From contig JAIOWT010000043.1 of assembly GCA_021742025.1 (NCBI GenBank), forward strand, positions 1-7,501: 7,501 nucleotides of DNA, read 5' to 3'. The notes under the pieces were generated by a model. It had not been told where the DNA came from. It did not search any database and saw only the letters and a program-made list of their open reading frames with translations. The stretch is from Candidatus Nanopelagicales bacterium (GTDB taxonomy: Bacteria > Actinomycetota > Actinomycetes > S36-B12 > UBA5976). The stretch's first letter is position 1, and every line of letters starts with the position of its first letter. The position numbers and the translations under genes were made by a program. Below, one piece after another: positions 1 to 6,555 of the stretch.

Positions 1-1144
1 TCACTGCCCAGCGTGTGGCGAAGTTCCAGTTCCTTTGGACCAATTGCCAGTTAAGTTGCCAGACGCAGCCGGGCTAGATCTAGCTCCCAAGGGAACATCA
101 CCACTTGGCGCAGCTGACGAATGGGCAAATGTGCCATGTCCAAAGTGTTCTGGCCCAGCGCGACGCGATGCCGACACCATGGACACTTTCGTTGATTCAT
201 CTTGGTACTACATGCGTTATCTCAATCCACAGTTAAGTACTGCGCCATTTGATCCTGCAGAGGCCAAGAAGTGGCTACCGGTTGACCAATACGTCGGTGG
301 AGTTACGCACGCAATCCTGCACTTGCTTTACAGCCGATTCTTTACCAAGGTCATGTTCGACATGGGAATGGTGGATTTCGTTGAACCGTTCAAGCGCTTG
401 CTGAATCAAGGCATGGTTCAAATGGATGGTTCTGCAATGAGTAAGAGCCGCGGCAACTTGGTAAAACTAAGTGACGAATTAAACGATCATGGCGTTGATG
501 CAATTCGCTTAGCAATGGTTTTCTCTGGCCCACCAGAAGATGATGTTGACTGGGCGGATGTGTCACCAAGTGGTGCCAAGAAGTTCCTTGCCCGTGCATA
601 TCGTCTTGCCGGTGACGTTTCGAGTGAACCAGGTTGCGAATTTACTTCGGGTGACTTGGCGCTTCGAAAGGCAACGCACAAGGCATTAAACGATGCTCAG
701 CTTGCAGTTGAGACTTACCGATTTAACGTTGCTGTTGCCCGCACCATGGAACTTGTTAACGTAACTCGCAAAGCTATTGACTCTGGTTGTGGCCCAACGG
801 ATCCTGCCGCGCGCGAGGCAACTGAAGCAGTTGCAATCATGCTTTCGCTGGTTGCGCCATATACCGCTGAAGAAATGTGGGATCGTCTTGGTCACCAGCC
901 AACTGTTGCGCTAGCACCATGGCCACAGGTGGATCCAAAGCTTTTGGTTGAAGATTCAGTGCAATGTGTAATCCAGGTAAATGGAAAAATCAAAGAGCGG
1001 TTAGAGATTTCGCCAAACATCACTGAAGATGAAATGCGGGAATTGGCAATGAGCCAAGCCTCAGTAATAGAAGCGATTACTGGCCAGAACATCAAGGTCG
1101 TTGTAGTTAAGCCGCCAAAGCTCGTCAACATAGTGCTCGGCTAA
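1..1144 (+). CDS. leuS: Leucyl-tRNA synthetase, C-terminal part (5' end outside window)
   Basis: This class I aminoacyl-tRNA synthetase charges tRNA-Leu with leucine in the cytoplasm. The frame is open from base 2 to a TAA at 1142-1144, so 380 residues are visible and the gene begins upstream. The visible part starts in a zinc-binding insertion with two CxxC knuckles (Cys codons at 5 and 14, then 137 and 146). It continues with the catalytic-domain segment [14 protein letters not shown] and the signature loop AMSKSRGN (434-457), a KMSKS-type ATP-binding loop with Ala in the first position. Next is [11 protein letters not shown], the helical anticodon-binding domain, and a C-terminal tail containing [12 protein letters not shown] and ending KLVNIVLG, typical of LeuRS C-termini. 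A TTG at 35 is an internal Leu codon and not a start, because the zinc knuckle lies upstream of it in frame. The next gene follows after 3 bp, so co-transcription is likely. Confidence 0.96.
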   Translation, partial: HCPACGEVPVPLDQLPVKLPDAAGLDLAPKGTSPLGAADEWANVPCPKCSGPARRDADTMDTFVDSSWYYMRYLNPQLSTAPFDPAEAKKWLPVDQYVGGVTHAILHLLYSRFFTKVMFDMGMVDFVEPFKRLLNQGMVQMDGSAMSKSRGNLVKLSDELNDHGVDAIRLAMVFSGPPEDDVDWADVSPSGAKKFLARAYRLAGDVSSEPGCEFTSGDLALRKATHKALNDAQLAVETYRFNVAVARTMELVNVTRKAIDSGCGPTDPAAREATEAVAIMLSLVAPYTAEEMWDRLGHQPTVALAPWPQVDPKLLVEDSVQCVIQVNGKIKERLEISPNITEDEMRELAMSQASVIEAITGQNIKVVVVKPPKLVNIVLG

Positions 1145-1147
1145 GTC

Positions 1148-1984
1148 ATGTCCATTGGCATCGTTACTGACTCAACTTGTTATTTACCTACCGAAGTTGT
1201 GACGGCACTTGGCATAGAAGTTGTGCCACTTCAGGTAATTAGCAATGGAGTTGCCTTTAATGAAGTGGGCGGCATAACAGTCGATGAAGTAGCAACTGCA
1301 TTGCGCGCTGGTAAGTCAGTAACAACTTCCCGCCCTAATCCTGAAGTGTTCGTTGAAGCCTTTGAGAAACTTCATCGAGCTGGGCACGAATCTATAGTCA
1401 GCGCGCACCTATCCAGTGAGTTATCGGGAACTTATGAATCAGCAGTGTTAGCAAGCCGCAAAGTGGATTTTCTTGTTGACGTGGTTGATTCCCGTGGAAT
1501 TGCCATGATGCTTGGATTTGCAGTCCAAGCTGGAGCCAAGCTCGCAAACGCGGGAGGCGGTCACGCGGATGTTCTTGACATTGTTCAACGTAAAAGCGCA
1601 GGAGCATCAATAATTTTTTATGTGGACTCACTTGAGTTTCTCGAAAAAGGTGGACGCATCACAGCGATGCAAGCTCGAATGGGCGCATCCATGAATTTAA
1701 AGCCATTACTACACATGATTAATGGCAAAGTTGAGCAACAAGAATTAGTTAGGTCTAGTGAAAAATCCATCGCGCGGATGATCGAGATAGTTTCCGCAGC
1801 CGCTCGGATTAAATCTGAGATTGCAGTGCATCACGTTGAAGCACTCGATGCGGCGAATAGTGTTGCCCAACAGCTCAAAGCGTTAACGGGTGTTGAAACA
1901 ATTTCAGTTACCTCGGCTGGGGCAGTTGTTGGAACTCATGTGGGCCCAGGCGCCTTGGCCGTCGTAGTAAGTCCACAGGTTTAG
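1148..1984 (+). CDS. DegV family protein (fatty-acid binding)
   Basis: This 278-residue protein is the normal size for the DegV family. These are two-domain cytoplasmic proteins that bind a single fatty acid; in Firmicutes the related FakB proteins present fatty acids to the kinase FakA. Family signatures are present in order: VTDST (residues 6-10), TTSRPNP (59-65), SSELSGTY (89-96), DSLEFLEKGGRI (160-171), NLKPLL (183-188) and GTHVGPGAL (262-270). The start is the ATG 3 bp after the leuS stop, and the N-terminal strand leading to VTDST fits only this start. No Shine-Dalgarno sequence is visible upstream, so translation is probably coupled to leuS. No fatty-acid kinase gene is present in the window, so the substrate and partner are unknown. 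The family assignment is firm, while the cellular role is an inference from relatives. Confidence 0.93.
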   Translation: MSIGIVTDSTCYLPTEVVTALGIEVVPLQVISNGVAFNEVGGITVDEVATALRAGKSVTTSRPNPEVFVEAFEKLHRAGHESIVSAHLSSELSGTYESAVLASRKVDFLVDVVDSRGIAMMLGFAVQAGAKLANAGGGHADVLDIVQRKSAGASIIFYVDSLEFLEKGGRITAMQARMGASMNLKPLLHMINGKVEQQELVRSSEKSIARMIEIVSAAARIKSEIAVHHVEALDAANSVAQQLKALTGVETISVTSAGAVVGTHVGPGALAVVVSPQV

Positions 1985-2005
1985 TTTCCCCACAATCTTT
2001 TCGGC

Positions 2006-2040
2006 CTAGGGATTTACTGGATCCCAGTTACTAGGGTCCA
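2006..2040 (+). promoter_or_regulatory. Two mutually exclusive hairpins just before comEA
   Basis: The 60-bp gap between degV and comEA contains three mutually complementary elements. The middle element ATCCCAG (2021-2027) can pair upstream with CTAGGGAT (2006-2013, one bulged A, 7-nt loop). Alternatively TGGATCCC (2018-2025) can pair downstream with GGGTCCA (2034-2040), giving 7 base pairs with one bulged T and an 8-nt loop. The downstream fold would bury AGGG (2033-2036), the only Shine-Dalgarno-like stretch before the GTG at 2045. No T-run follows, so this is not a standard terminator. The pairings are read directly from the sequence; any regulatory role is inference. An alternative reading is that TAGGGT (2032-2037) is a TANNNT -10 element placed for a leaderless transcript starting at 2045. 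Confidence 0.35.
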
Positions 2041-2044
2041 ATCC

Positions 2045-2737
2045 GTGCAAGCTTTTCGCAAAGACAAAAGTCAAATTTCTACTACTGCATCTGATCGACT
2101 CCAAAGGTTGTTAGGTGGCAGAACCGACATGTCCAGCGCCACTGAGTCAGCACAGATTTTGGTTGCACCTCCACCACAAGCCATTCGTCCAATCTTCAAA
2201 ATAGTTATCGCTGCAATAGCTATTACGGCTGGCTTAGTTTGGCTAAACCGCCCTGTATCTGTCGCGGTGCCAGAGACTGCGAGCCCGGGCATTCCAATCA
2301 CCAGTAGCGGTAATGTCCCGACTTCCAGTGCGGGCTTTGATCAAATAGTTGTTGACGTAAAGGGCGATGTCTTAACGCCAGGACTTGTCACACTTCCAGC
2401 TGGCTCACGAGTTGCAGATGCAATCGCCGCTGCTGGAGGTGTTATTCCAAGTGCCAACGTGACATCACTTAACTTGGCTGAGCGGCTATCAGATGGGCAG
2501 ATGATTTTCATTGGCAATACGCAATCTCAAGAGCTAAGTTCTGATTCACGCATAAACATAAACCTTGCTACCGAAACTGAATTGGATTCCTTACCTGGCG
2601 TTGGTCCAGTAATGGCAGGAAGAATTATTGCTTGGCGAGAATCTAATCAAAGATTTCATTCCATTGAAGAGTTACAAGAAGTACCTGGAATCGGCCCTAA
2701 AGTTTTTGCCAACTTAAAAGCACTTGTCCGAATTTAG
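2045..2737 (+). CDS. comEA: Competence protein ComEA, membrane-anchored DNA receptor
   Basis: ComEA binds double-stranded DNA outside the cytoplasmic membrane and delivers it to the ComEC channel during natural transformation. The 230-residue product has the full expected layout. There is a basic cytoplasmic N-terminus, one transmembrane helix (about 48-67), a Ser/Pro/Thr-rich linker (about 70-98) and an SLBB beta-grasp domain (about 100-157, with VKGDVLTPG and AIAAAGG). The C-terminal DNA-binding pair of helix-hairpin-helix motifs (about 170-230) starts ININLATETELDSLPGVG and has PGVG at 184-187 and PGIG at 214-217. The start is uncertain. GTG at 2045 gives a long N-terminal tail; ATG at 2129 (residue 29) has AGGTGG 10 bases upstream and would still keep the whole helix. 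The gene ends directly against comEC with no spacer. Confidence 0.92.
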   Translation: MQAFRKDKSQISTTASDRLQRLLGGRTDMSSATESAQILVAPPPQAIRPIFKIVIAAIAITAGLVWLNRPVSVAVPETASPGIPITSSGNVPTSSAGFDQIVVDVKGDVLTPGLVTLPAGSRVADAIAAAGGVIPSANVTSLNLAERLSDGQMIFIGNTQSQELSSDSRININLATETELDSLPGVGPVMAGRIIAWRESNQRFHSIEELQEVPGIGPKVFANLKALVRI

Positions 2738-2740
2738 GTG
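2735..2740 (+). promoter_or_regulatory. comEA stop / comEC start junction, TAG directly followed by GTG
   Basis: The TAG stop of comEA (2735-2737) is followed immediately by the GTG start of comEC (2738-2740), and both genes are in the same reading frame. No Shine-Dalgarno motif is visible in the preceding 20 bases. ComEC is therefore probably translated by ribosomes that terminate on comEA and restart without moving, which would fix the ratio of the two proteins. Rare readthrough of the TAG would give a ComEA-ComEC fusion. The junction is directly seen; the coupling is inferred. Confidence 0.7.
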
Positions 2741-5098
2741 GATTTTCGACTCAGTTCCCTAGCTGTTGCTACTTGGCTTTCAGCAGCAATTGTCATCACG
2801 TCAGTGGGACTAGCTAATCCCGCCTGGGTTAGCGCAATGTGTGCGACCTTTATCTTGGTGGCTCGAGTATTCATCCAAAAGTTTTCAAGCGATGCGATCG
2901 AGACCAAGACGCTATTTGCCATGATTCTGCTCGGCACCTTACTTGGTTCTGGTATTGCGGTACTTCGAATTTTGCCGCTTACAACAGGTCCGATTGCGCT
3001 AGCAAGCCAATCAAACTCTGTGGTGTCAGGAATGGCAACGATTACCTCAGATCCAGTAGTCACGCACAGCAAAGAAGCCTTGAACTGGAATGATCGCAAG
3101 CTCTTACGGATTACATTGCGAATTGATTCTTTGACTGCGCGAGGCAAAACCTTCAATGTCGGATCACCTGTCATGTCATTCATTACCGATCCAGAACTGA
3201 TTGCAGTTGCTGAGAATTACATTCCAGGACAGCGATTTGAGTTTTCTGGAAAACTAACGCCGGCGCCGATTGGAAAACCATTTGCTGGATATCTCAAGCT
3301 ATTAGACCTGCCAGCTCTCGTTGAGTCCGCGCCTCGATATCAAATGGTGGCATCTCACCTGCGAGGCGGATTACATGAATCATTACGACTCAGCCCTGAA
3401 TCCGCCCAAGGCCTAGTGCCAGGACTTGCCTTAGGGGACAGTTCTGCACTTCAGCCCGAACTAGCCGAGCAAATGAAGGCAGCCGGACTCACGCACTTGA
3501 TTGCAGTTTCGGGAACCAATGTGACTTTACTTATTGTTGTGGTGCTGGCTACCCTTCGAAAGTTTCGCGTTAGTCGAAATTGGCAGTACATAGCAACGGT
3601 GGCTGCGCTTTTTGCGTTTGTGATTTTGGTAAGGCCGCAACCTAGTGTGCTGCGAGCAACTGTCATGGGCCTAGTTGCTTTGGCCGCCACTTACTCAAAA
3701 TCGAATAGGTCGCCCGTGCCAGCGATCAGCGTTGCGGTGATTGTCCTAGTGGCGATGGATCCTTGGTTGGCGGTTTCATATGGCTTTGCACTATCCGTTG
3801 CTGCCACAGCAGGCCTGATTCTTTGGGTGAATCGAATCCAAGCATTCTTGGATCGAACTATTCCCAAACGAGTCCCGCTTTGGATTATCCAAACTCTAAC
3901 TGTGACAATTGCCGCTCAATTCTCGGTATTTCCAATATTGGTGGCTTTGGGCTCACCAATTTCATTGAGTTCAATTCCAGCGAATATGTTGGCAGTTCCA
4001 TTGGCAGGGCCAGCCATGGTTTTGGGCTTACTCGCAGCACTAATAACTCCGGCTTCACAAGCAGCTGGAACTCTTATCGCTTGGGTTGCGGGTTGCTTTG
4101 CACAACTCATCGCCGTCATTGCCAAAGTCTGCTCTGCAATTGACTGGCTAACGATTCCTTGGCCGAGTGGAAAGTTTGGAATTGTGCTGGCGCTGCTGAC
4201 AGTTTCCGGTGGCGTGCAAATCGGTTTGGCCTGGCGAAGAATTTCGGCGATACAACAAGGTCAGTTGGCCTCAATGATGGCAGCAGCGCTTTTCCTGTTG
4301 TGGCTAAATCCAACACTTAGCTTGAAACAGTGGCCGATCCCAAACTGGGTCATGGTTTCTTGTGATGTCGGACAAGGTGATGCAACCGTGATTCGAGTTA
4401 GACAAAATGAAGCCGTCGTTGTCGATGTCGGGGGAGATCCAAAAGCTATTGATAGATGCTTAAGTGACCTTCACATTAAACGAATACCTGTACTGCTACT
4501 TACACATTTCCACGCAGATCACGTCGGTGGCCTCGAAGGTGCAATTAGCGATCGTGAAATTGGCCAAATTCGAGTCAGCCCGCTTAATGATCCGCCCGCT
4601 ACCACTGAGTTTGTGCAAAGTGTTCTCTCAAGTATGAAACTGGAATCAAAAGTGATGACTTACCCAGAACGCTTTGTGGTCAATGGTGTTTCATTTACTT
4701 GTATCTGGCCAAGTGAATTGATCATGGGTCAAGGCAGCGATGCCAATAATTCGAGCGTGGCCTTAGCAATTCAGGTAAATGGAATTTCAATCCTGCTCAC
4801 TGGTGATATTGAGCCACCAGTACAAGACAAGATTGCAAACGAACTTCCGTCAATAGATTTTGATGTAATCAAAGTTTCTCACCATGGCTCCCGTTACCAA
4901 TCAAATAACTTTGCTGACTGGGCAAATGCCGAAGTCGCCTTTATTTCTGTCGGGAAAGACAACGAATACGGACACCCAGCCCCAGAAACTATCTCGTTGT
5001 ATGAATTAACGGGCAGCCAAGTGTTTCGCACTGACCTTAGGGGAGATTTGGCGGTTTCGGTTCAAGATTCCCAGATTCGGGTGGCGACCAGACGTTAG
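2738..5098 (+). CDS. comEC: Competence protein ComEC/Rec2, DNA uptake channel with metallo-beta-lactamase domain
   Basis: ComEC is the polytopic inner-membrane channel that carries single-stranded DNA into the cell. At 786 residues it is full length with all three domains. First come N-terminal helices and an OB-fold-like region (about 1-205). The membrane-embedded competence core (about 220-520) contains GLALGD (229-234) and HLIAVSGTN (253-261). The C-terminal metallo-beta-lactamase domain starts near 535. That domain keeps its metal ligands: DVGQGD (543-548), HFHADH with H590, H592, D594 and H595, D690 in LLTGDIE, H715-H716 in KVSHHGS, and H746 in EYGHP. It therefore looks catalytically competent, consistent with a role in degrading the non-transported strand. 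The GTG start is chosen because the DFRLSSLAVATWL N-terminus resembles actinobacterial ComEC starts; the next in-frame Met (residue 34) would cut into the first helices. It is probably translated by coupling to comEA. Confidence 0.95.
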   Translation: MDFRLSSLAVATWLSAAIVITSVGLANPAWVSAMCATFILVARVFIQKFSSDAIETKTLFAMILLGTLLGSGIAVLRILPLTTGPIALASQSNSVVSGMATITSDPVVTHSKEALNWNDRKLLRITLRIDSLTARGKTFNVGSPVMSFITDPELIAVAENYIPGQRFEFSGKLTPAPIGKPFAGYLKLLDLPALVESAPRYQMVASHLRGGLHESLRLSPESAQGLVPGLALGDSSALQPELAEQMKAAGLTHLIAVSGTNVTLLIVVVLATLRKFRVSRNWQYIATVAALFAFVILVRPQPSVLRATVMGLVALAATYSKSNRSPVPAISVAVIVLVAMDPWLAVSYGFALSVAATAGLILWVNRIQAFLDRTIPKRVPLWIIQTLTVTIAAQFSVFPILVALGSPISLSSIPANMLAVPLAGPAMVLGLLAALITPASQAAGTLIAWVAGCFAQLIAVIAKVCSAIDWLTIPWPSGKFGIVLALLTVSGGVQIGLAWRRISAIQQGQLASMMAAALFLLWLNPTLSLKQWPIPNWVMVSCDVGQGDATVIRVRQNEAVVVDVGGDPKAIDRCLSDLHIKRIPVLLLTHFHADHVGGLEGAISDREIGQIRVSPLNDPPATTEFVQSVLSSMKLESKVMTYPERFVVNGVSFTCIWPSELIMGQGSDANNSSVALAIQVNGISILLTGDIEPPVQDKIANELPSIDFDVIKVSHHGSRYQSNNFADWANAEVAFISVGKDNEYGHPAPETISLYELTGSQVFRTDLRGDLAVSVQDSQIRVATRR

Positions 5099-5124
5099 TC
5101 AGTGGCTCGTGACATATTGAAAGC

Positions 5125-6141
5125 ATGGCAAAAGCTTCTGCAACTGATCAGGCACACGTGGTGCTTGCAGTTGGAAAAGAAGCGATTTTAATCCAGCGCG
5201 TAATTGAAGGCGTCATGTCTTCTGCACGTAAAGCTGATCCAGCTGCGGTTCGCCAAGACATAGTGGCCAGTAACGAAACTGCGGCTGGAGACTTAGCGAA
5301 TGCCTTATCGCCATCTCTATTTGGAGAACTCACAGTAATTGTGGTGCAAGGAATTGATGGCGCGACCGATGATGTTGGCGCGATATTGTTGACCGCAATC
5401 GCTGACTTACCGGAACATGTTCGCCTAGTAATTACCCACCCTGGTGGTGTCAAAGGCAAGAAGTTATTGGACACCATTAAAAAGTCCAAAGTCCTTGAAG
5501 CCTCTTGTGGTGAATTAAGTGCAAAAGATTTGGAAGCAGCCCTAATCGCAGAATTTCGCAGACACGATCGCAAGGCAACTGCTGGCGCCATTAATGCCTT
5601 GCAGACCTCAATTGGTTCTGGCCTTGGTGAGTTGTTAGCTGCGGTATCCCAGTTATGTGCTGACACCGAAGCTGATGTCATTGATGAGGTCGAAGTGTCT
5701 AAGTACTACGCCGGTGTTGTTGGTGTGATGGGTTGGGATTTAAGTGACGCCATGTGGAACGCCAAACCGGTTGAACTACTAGAACAATTCCGCTGGGCTA
5801 TGGCTAACGATTCAAGCGCGACAGTTCCAGCAGTGTCTGCGATCAGCAGCGGTTTACGCTCATTGATCAAATACGCAAGCGCACCAGCAAACATGAGTGA
5901 AAATGAATTGGCGCCATTAGTTGGAGTACCACCTTGGAAGCTGCGATTCTTGCGAGCTCAAAAAGCCAAATGGCATCCGGATCAACTTGCTGCCGCAGCG
6001 CGACTTTTAGCGCTAGCTGATCGGTCAAGTAAAGGCACGGTTTATGACGTTGCAATTCCTGGCGGTCGGTCCTTGGAAAATTCGCAAACTTTGTATCACA
6101 TGGAAAAAGAGTTCATGGCGATCCGAGCGCCTAAAGATTAG
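5125..6141 (+). CDS. holA: DNA polymerase III delta subunit (clamp loader)
   Basis: Delta opens the beta sliding clamp and is part of the clamp-loader complex with delta' and the DnaX subunits. The 338-residue product matches the usual length. The N-terminal AAA+-like domain (about 9-145) starts HVVLAVGKEAILIQRVI, where the P-loop is degenerate as is normal for delta, and includes SLFGELTVIVVQGID and a sensor-like RLVITHPGG. The C-terminal collar domain carries VGVPPWKLRFLRAQ (267-280), the most recognisable family signature, followed by a helix ending KGTVYDVA. The ATG start lies 26 bp after comEC and no good Shine-Dalgarno is present; GAAAG at 5119-5123 is too close to the start to serve. 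A CATATT at 5113-5118 could be a -10 for a leaderless transcript, but this is weak. The gene is followed by a strong terminator, so it is probably the last in its transcription unit. Confidence 0.93.
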   Translation: MAKASATDQAHVVLAVGKEAILIQRVIEGVMSSARKADPAAVRQDIVASNETAAGDLANALSPSLFGELTVIVVQGIDGATDDVGAILLTAIADLPEHVRLVITHPGGVKGKKLLDTIKKSKVLEASCGELSAKDLEAALIAEFRRHDRKATAGAINALQTSIGSGLGELLAAVSQLCADTEADVIDEVEVSKYYAGVVGVMGWDLSDAMWNAKPVELLEQFRWAMANDSSATVPAVSAISSGLRSLIKYASAPANMSENELAPLVGVPPWKLRFLRAQKAKWHPDQLAAAARLLALADRSSKGTVYDVAIPGGRSLENSQTLYHMEKEFMAIRAPKD

Positions 6142-6192
6142 TGATCGGCTTAGATCACTTAGTAAAAATCAAAGCGTCTATAAAGTGGCAAT

Positions 6193-6219
6193 AAAAAAAC
6201 CGCCCGAAGGCGGTTTTTT
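6193..6219. terminator. Bidirectional intrinsic terminator between convergent holA and rpsT
   Basis: A perfect GC stem CCGCC (6200-6204) and GGCGG (6209-6213) encloses a 4-base loop. It is flanked by seven A on the left (6193-6199) and six T on the right (6214-6219), so it works as a rho-independent terminator in either direction. It lies 51 bases past the holA stop and just downstream of the rpsT stop. On the minus strand the loop reads C(UUCG)G, the exceptionally stable tetraloop, so folding is best in the rpsT transcript; the plus strand has a CGAA loop. Confidence 0.93.
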
Positions 6220-6229
6220 CTAAGTTTGT

Positions 6230-6490
6230 TTACTTCTTGGCAGCAGTTGAAGCTAGCGATGATTTGCGGTTCGCAGCCTGGTTCTTGTGAATGACACCCT
6301 TTGAAGCTGCCTTGTCCAATGCCCGGCTGGCATCGCGAAGTGCAGAAGCAGTTGCTGCTTCATCACCTGTGGCTAGGGCCTCGCGGAAACGACGAACCTT
6401 GGTCTTTAGCGCGCTACGTACTGCCTTATTGCGTTCTTGGGCAGCAGCGTTCTGCAAAATACGCTTCTTCTGCGACTTGATATTGGCCAC
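6230..6490 (-). CDS. rpsT: 30S ribosomal protein S20
   Basis: S20 is a small helical protein that binds 16S rRNA early in assembly of the 30S subunit. From the GTG at 6490-6488 the product is 86 residues, the usual size, and begins ANIKSQKKR after the initiator Met, exactly as expected for the family. The conserved C-terminal helix contains [15 protein letters not shown]. An in-frame ATG 15 bases upstream (6505-6503) would add KRQKV, which is foreign to S20. That ATG also partly overlaps the Shine-Dalgarno AAGAGG, which lies 6 bases before the GTG. The GTG is therefore the better start. The protein is rich in Lys, Arg and Ala. It is transcribed alone toward holA and ends at the shared terminator. 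In E. coli, rpsT uses a UUG start as part of autogenous control; a weak start here may be similar. Confidence 0.95.
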   Translation of the reverse strand: MANIKSQKKRILQNAAAQERNKAVRSALKTKVRRFREALATGDEAATASALRDASRALDKAASKGVIHKNQAANRKSSLASTAAKK

Positions 6491-6495
6491 TTTTT

Positions 6496-6503
6496 GCCTC
6501 TTC
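6496..6503 (-). promoter_or_regulatory. rpsT ribosome binding site
   Basis: On the minus strand GAAGAGG is followed by CAAAAA and the GTG start. The AAGAGG core matches the anti-Shine-Dalgarno well and is 6 bases from the start codon. It is the only convincing Shine-Dalgarno sequence I see in the window, and it decides the rpsT start in favour of GTG over the overlapping ATG. Confidence 0.75.
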
Positions 6504-6510
6504 ATTTATC

Positions 6511-6524
6511 GGTGTTCGAACCCC
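6511..6524. repeat. Short palindrome at the predicted rpsT transcription start
   Basis: GGTGTTCGAACCCC contains the perfect 8-base palindrome GTTCGAAC (6514-6521), extended by GG and CC on the flanks with one unpaired position on each side. It straddles the predicted rpsT transcription start, where a repressor site would act. It could equally be chance, and no regulator is identified. Confidence 0.4.
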
Positions 6525-6525
6525 T

Positions 6526-6555
6526 AGAGTACCTGCGAAGTACCCGAATGCTCAA
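6526..6555 (-). promoter_or_regulatory. Probable rpsT promoter
   Basis: Reading the minus strand, TTGAGC (6555-6550) is separated by 18 bases from TACTCT (6531-6526). TACTCT fits the actinobacterial TANNNT -10 pattern, and TTGAGC shares TTGA with the -35 consensus. This predicts a transcript start near 6519 and a leader of about 30 bases before the GTG. The call rests on motif matching only. Confidence 0.45.

Noticed and set aside
2018..2040. Hairpin before comEA as a degV terminator
   Set aside because: No T-run follows the stem on the plus strand, and the next gene begins five bases later.
2734..3183. A 149-codon open frame on the minus strand over the start of comEC
   Set aside because: It is antisense to a recognisable ComEC N-terminus and shows no family motif.
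3763..4143. A 126-codon plus-strand frame inside comEC
   Set aside because: It overlaps the membrane core of ComEC in another frame and has the Ser/Asn/Cys-rich composition of an out-of-frame read.
5148..5681. A 177-codon open frame on the minus strand inside holA
   Set aside because: It lies wholly within a confidently identified gene, has no recognisable domain and no ribosome site, and its composition is that of an antisense shadow.
6514..6521. GTTCGAAC as a LexA/SOS box
   Set aside because: The actinobacterial SOS box has GAAC then a 4-base spacer then GTTC; here the halves are in the opposite order with no spacer.
6508..6525. GGTTCGAAC on the minus strand as the T-arm of a tRNA
   Set aside because: The flanking bases do not form a 5-bp T stem and no acceptor or anticodon arm is present nearby.
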